A stretch of 10,645 bases of DNA, from assembly GCA_005773145.1 (NCBI GenBank), contig SXHS01000244.1, positions 1-10,645 of the forward strand, read 5' to 3'. The position numbers and the translations under genes were made by a program. This DNA is from Planctomycetaceae bacterium. GTDB lineage: Bacteria; Planctomycetota; Planctomycetia; Pirellulales; Pirellulaceae. The notes under the pieces were generated by a model. That model saw nothing but the letters and a program-made list of their open reading frames with translations, did no database searches and had not been told where the DNA came from. The stretch's first letter is position 1. Every line of letters starts with the position of its first letter. Below, piece after piece: positions 7,740 to 10,645 of this stretch.

Positions 7740-8816
7740 ATGTTGACGCCAGGCGAAGCGATCGTACGGACACGGTGTTTGGGGATGTGGGCTGTTGTCG
7801 TCGGGCTGGCATGGGCCCATACGTGTTGGGCGCAGTTGGACTTGGGGGCGCGACACGGCGATGTCGTGCCACGTGATGTGCGCGAGCTGTACGATCGCGG
7901 CTTGCAATACTTGATCAGCACGCAATCGGAGGACGGGGACTGGAAGGATGGTCAATCGGGTCCCGGAGTCACGGGCATGGCTTTGATGTGCATGCTGGCG
8001 TCGGGCGAGGATCCCAACTACGGGGTGTATCATCAGCCGGTGATGAAGGCCCTGCGGAGCATGATTCGAGCCCAAGATGCTAACACGGGTTTCATGGGCG
8101 GTAGCATGTACGACCACGGTTGTGCCATGTTGGCATTGGCGGAGGCCTACGGAGCGGTGGATGAACGCCAATTGGCTGCCGAGGGTTCTGGGGACAAGCT
8201 CCGGCCGATCGGTGCGGCGTTGGAATTGGCGGTGCGTTGCGCCATGACGTCACAGAAAAAGAACTCCACCGGCGCGTGGCGTTACTCACCGGACTCGAAT
8301 GACGCCGATACATCGGTTAGCGGAGCCGTGTTGGTGGGATTGCTGGCGGCACGCAACGCGGGGATTGAAGTCCCCGATGCGTCGATTGACCGAGCCATTG
8401 ATTATTACAAGAGCATGACGTCCGATTCGGGACAGGTTGGCTATTCCGGGGGATTTGGTGGCTTTGACGAGTCGATTGCGAGGATCTCCATCGGCACGCT
8501 CGTGTATGCACTTGCGCGCCGTTACGACCTGCCCCAATACAAGTCGACCCTGGGCTACTTGCAGCAGCGCATTGAAACGGAGGGCTCCTCGGGGCATGGT
8601 GGCGCCGAATACGCGCACTACTATCAGGCCCAAGCCCTGTTTCAAGGCGATGTGGAGTCCTGGGAACGATGGAATAAATTGTTGGTGCGGCGTCTGAAGG
8701 CAACGCAACAGAGTAACGGTAGCTTTCAAAGTAGTTACGGCGGATCGGTGGGTACTTCGTTGTCGATGCTGGCGTTGGCGTTGAACTATCGGTTCCTTCC
8801 TATCTACGAGCGATAA
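7740..8816 (+). CDS. Exported alpha-alpha-toroid protein (prenyltransferase / terpene-cyclase-like fold)
   Basis: This 358-residue product has a signal peptide with core MWAVVVGLAWAH (16-27) and probable cleavage after CWA (29-31). The mature chain repeats a QW-like toroid signature: QSEDGDWKD (62-70), QDANTGFMGG (112-121), QKKNSTGAWRY (172-182), GQVGYSGGFGG (231-241) and QQSNGSFQS (323-331), each joined to a hydrophobic helix such as GVTGMALMCML. This is the (alpha/alpha)6 toroid seen in squalene-hopene cyclases, protein prenyltransferases and alpha-macroglobulin thioester domains. The cyclase acid DxDD is not present; D188-A-D190-T occupies a similar position. No GCGEQ thioester motif and no prenyltransferase zinc ligands are evident. 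Export also argues against lipid cyclase or cytoplasmic prenyltransferase roles. A peptide- or polymer-binding role is inferred. Secreted members of this kind are common in planctomycetes, often labelled prenyltransferase. Confidence 0.85.
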   Translation: MLTPGEAIVRTRCLGMWAVVVGLAWAHTCWAQLDLGARHGDVVPRDVRELYDRGLQYLISTQSEDGDWKDGQSGPGVTGMALMCMLASGEDPNYGVYHQPVMKALRSMIRAQDANTGFMGGSMYDHGCAMLALAEAYGAVDERQLAAEGSGDKLRPIGAALELAVRCAMTSQKKNSTGAWRYSPDSNDADTSVSGAVLVGLLAARNAGIEVPDASIDRAIDYYKSMTSDSGQVGYSGGFGGFDESIARISIGTLVYALARRYDLPQYKSTLGYLQQRIETEGSSGHGGAEYAHYYQAQALFQGDVESWERWNKLLVRRLKATQQSNGSFQSSYGGSVGTSLSMLALALNYRFLPIYER

Positions 8817-8822
8817 CCTGCC

Positions 8823-10645
8823 ATGAGTGCCCCTGTTCGTCGGTGCGGTCGTCGGTTGCGTGTGGTATTGATTGGCGTCGTGGGCGCGATGCTGTGCCTG
8901 GCCTGGAGGCATGTGAGCCTTCATGCGCAGGATGCGGGTGGTGCCGACGTGGCGTTCGTCTTGCGCACTCGCCAGGGAGGCCATTTGGAAGGCGTGTGGC
9001 GGGATTCGTCTCGGGGGGATGCGTTGAGCTTTCATGCCCGCGGTTTTCAGCAGCCTTTTGACTTTGATTGGAACTCAATCGCCAGTGTTCGATCCACCGA
9101 GACCAAAGGGGCGGTGGTTCATGGTTTTGAGACCCCCGATGATTTTCTCTGCGAACTCGTCGACGGGGATCGCTTCATGGGCACCTTAAAGCAACTCACC
9201 GAATCGGAGCTGGTCCTGGAAGTTGTCGATGCGGGCCAGCTCCATCTGGATACCAGGCGAATTCGCCGTATTTGGCCCAGCACCGGCGGAAATGAGCAGA
9301 TCTATGCGGGGCCGAATGGATTGGCCGAGTGGACGCAAAACGAATCGACCGCCTGGAGAGATGACGGGGGGCACCTCGTGGCCCAACAACGTGCGGCAAC
9401 TATCTCGGCCAACCTGGGCGTCGCAACATCCGTATGCGTGGAAGTGGAACTCTCCTGGGTCGACAAGCCTAATTTTTCGCTTGCGCTCGGCGTCGATCCC
9501 GGGGCGGAGAAGGTGTTGAATGCGTTTTGCCTCGAAACTTGGGATAGCCAATTGGTCATGTTGCACGAGTCCTCAGAAGCATCGGCGATGGCGAAAATCC
9601 AGGAAGTCGATGCTACAAAGGGTCGTTTGCAGCTGACGATTTTTCTCGATCAGCAGCAGGGTCGCGCCGAAATCTACGCGAATGGCAACAAGTTTTTGGC
9701 CAAGTTGGAGACCACAGCCAAGGACCTTTCGACGCAGCCTGGTGTGCGACTGACCGATCAAAATGGTGGACTACGCCTCGAACGTTTGCATGTGACACGA
9801 TGGAACGGCGAATTACCGGCGGCGACCCAAAACTCGGATGCCGTGACGCGGATATGGAAGACCAACCGTTCCGTGGTGTCCGGACAGGTTCAATCGTACG
9901 ATCCGACCTCGCGGGCGTTTGTGATGCAGACAGCGGAAGGGGTTGTGACGGTTCCGATTCAAGAGTTTGCTAGTCTTGAGTTCACAAGCCCCAAGCCCAA
10001 GGAACCGTCTGATGCGCCGATCACCACGCCGGACTTCTGGGTTCGCTGTTGGGATGGATGTCGACTCGTGGGGCAGGTGAAACGTGTCGCCGACGGTCGC
10101 ATCGAAATGAGCGTTCCCGGCGTTACAGAGAACGTGGTCATCACTCGGGGACGCATCGAAGCGCTGGTGCGCATGGATTCAGTACCGCGAGCTGACGGCC
10201 AACAAGTTGCCGACGGTGAGAGTCCGCCGGATTCGGGTGGTGCGAGCGAGGACGAGAGTCACCGGCCCGGTGCACTAAGCGGCAAGGGGCGCCCAGGTTC
10301 GTTGGTCTTGGATTCCGGTTCCCTCGCCGGTTGCCTTGTGGATGGACCCGGCGCGGATGGTGCCAGCTGTCTGGTATGGCATCCGCAGGAGAGTTATACC
10401 GCCAGCTCCATGCTGCCGGGAGTGTCGGGCCGTGTGGTGTATCGTGAAACGGTGACACCGGTGGCTCCGGCGGCGCCAAAACGAGACTCGCGTGCGAAAC
10501 GTCGTGTCCTGATGGGTGGCGGTTTTTTTGGCGGCTTGGTGCAGGCGTTGGGGGCTGCCACACCCGCCGTGTCGCCGGCGCCAAATCCGACGCCAGCGGG
10601 GCCATCCGGATCGGCCATTTATTTGCGCAGTGGCGACACGTTTCC
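8823..10645 (+). CDS. Exported modular protein of repeated ~45-residue beta modules with LamG-like insert (3' partial)
   Basis: The frame opens at ATG 8823, 6 bases after the previous stop, and stays open to the last base (607 codons and two bases), so the stop lies beyond the window. No good ribosome site is seen; translation may depend on the upstream gene. A basic N-region and core VVLIGVVGAMLCLAW give a signal peptide with probable cleavage near LHA (33-35). Four modules follow the same plan: a strand leading to a glycine (G57, G120, G354, G417) and, 27-29 residues later, I/F-x-x-hydrophobic (I86, I147, F382, I445). A degenerate copy starts near 493 and another begins at AIYLRSGDTF (598-607), cut by the window. 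Between modules two and three lies a beta-rich insert (about 160-328) ending GLRLERLHVTRWNGE, resembling LamG/concanavalin-like or DUF1080-type folds. A low-complexity stretch (about 455-490) and RAKRR plus a Gly-rich hydrophobic stretch (557-579) intervene. Ligand unknown. Confidence 0.8.
   Translation, partial: MSAPVRRCGRRLRVVLIGVVGAMLCLAWRHVSLHAQDAGGADVAFVLRTRQGGHLEGVWRDSSRGDALSFHARGFQQPFDFDWNSIASVRSTETKGAVVHGFETPDDFLCELVDGDRFMGTLKQLTESELVLEVVDAGQLHLDTRRIRRIWPSTGGNEQIYAGPNGLAEWTQNESTAWRDDGGHLVAQQRAATISANLGVATSVCVEVELSWVDKPNFSLALGVDPGAEKVLNAFCLETWDSQLVMLHESSEASAMAKIQEVDATKGRLQLTIFLDQQQGRAEIYANGNKFLAKLETTAKDLSTQPGVRLTDQNGGLRLERLHVTRWNGELPAATQNSDAVTRIWKTNRSVVSGQVQSYDPTSRAFVMQTAEGVVTVPIQEFASLEFTSPKPKEPSDAPITTPDFWVRCWDGCRLVGQVKRVADGRIEMSVPGVTENVVITRGRIEALVRMDSVPRADGQQVADGESPPDSGGASEDESHRPGALSGKGRPGSLVLDSGSLAGCLVDGPGADGASCLVWHPQESYTASSMLPGVSGRVVYRETVTPVAPAAPKRDSRAKRRVLMGGGFFGGLVQALGAATPAVSPAPNPTPAGPSGSAIYLRSGDTF

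Overview
The window looks like a chromosomal segment from a Planctomycetota bacterium, most likely Pirellulales/Pirellulaceae. This placement rests on the family make-up and on remembered similarity, not on a search. The pointers are a VWA/amidotransferase-fold membrane protein followed by a very long three-helix membrane protein with coiled coils, secreted proteins of planctomycete-type unknown families, a secreted alpha-alpha-toroid ('prenyltransferase-like') protein, and an intergenic patch of TCCCAGGC and ACTACAAGCACG repeats of a kind I associate with Pirellulaceae genomes. All six genes are on the + strand. I see no rRNA, tRNA, CRISPR array, transposase or phage gene.

Layout. (1) 2-2173: a VWA-domain protein with a complete MIDAS metal site, a degenerate glutamine-amidotransferase-like domain and a C-terminal membrane helix; its 5' end is cut by the window. 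(2) 2211-5459: a 1082-residue membrane protein with three N-terminal helices, a beta-rich exported part, coiled coils, disordered and poly-glycine linkers and a conserved-looking tail. (3) 5460-5843: a 384-base non-coding gap filled with inverted and direct repeats. (4) 5844-6824 and 6829-7728: two small exported proteins that I find to be divergent tandem paralogues. (5) 7740-8816: an exported alpha-alpha-toroid protein. (6) 8823-10645: an exported modular protein built of repeated ~45-residue beta modules around a lectin/LamG-like insert; its 3' end is cut by the window.

The genes within 2-5459 and within 5844-10645 are spaced by 4 to 37 bases, so each block reads as an operon; the repeat patch separates the two. 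Genes 1 and 2 resemble the downstream part of planctomycete Bat-like (MoxR / DUF58 / VWA) loci, so a MoxR ATPase and a DUF58 protein are expected just upstream of the window. Every product has a signal peptide or membrane anchor, so the whole segment points to one cell-envelope function: a membrane VWA/coiled-coil pair working with four secreted partners. No product has a recognisable enzymatic active site. The system is plausibly an uncharacterised planctomycete envelope assembly or quality-control apparatus, but that is inference.
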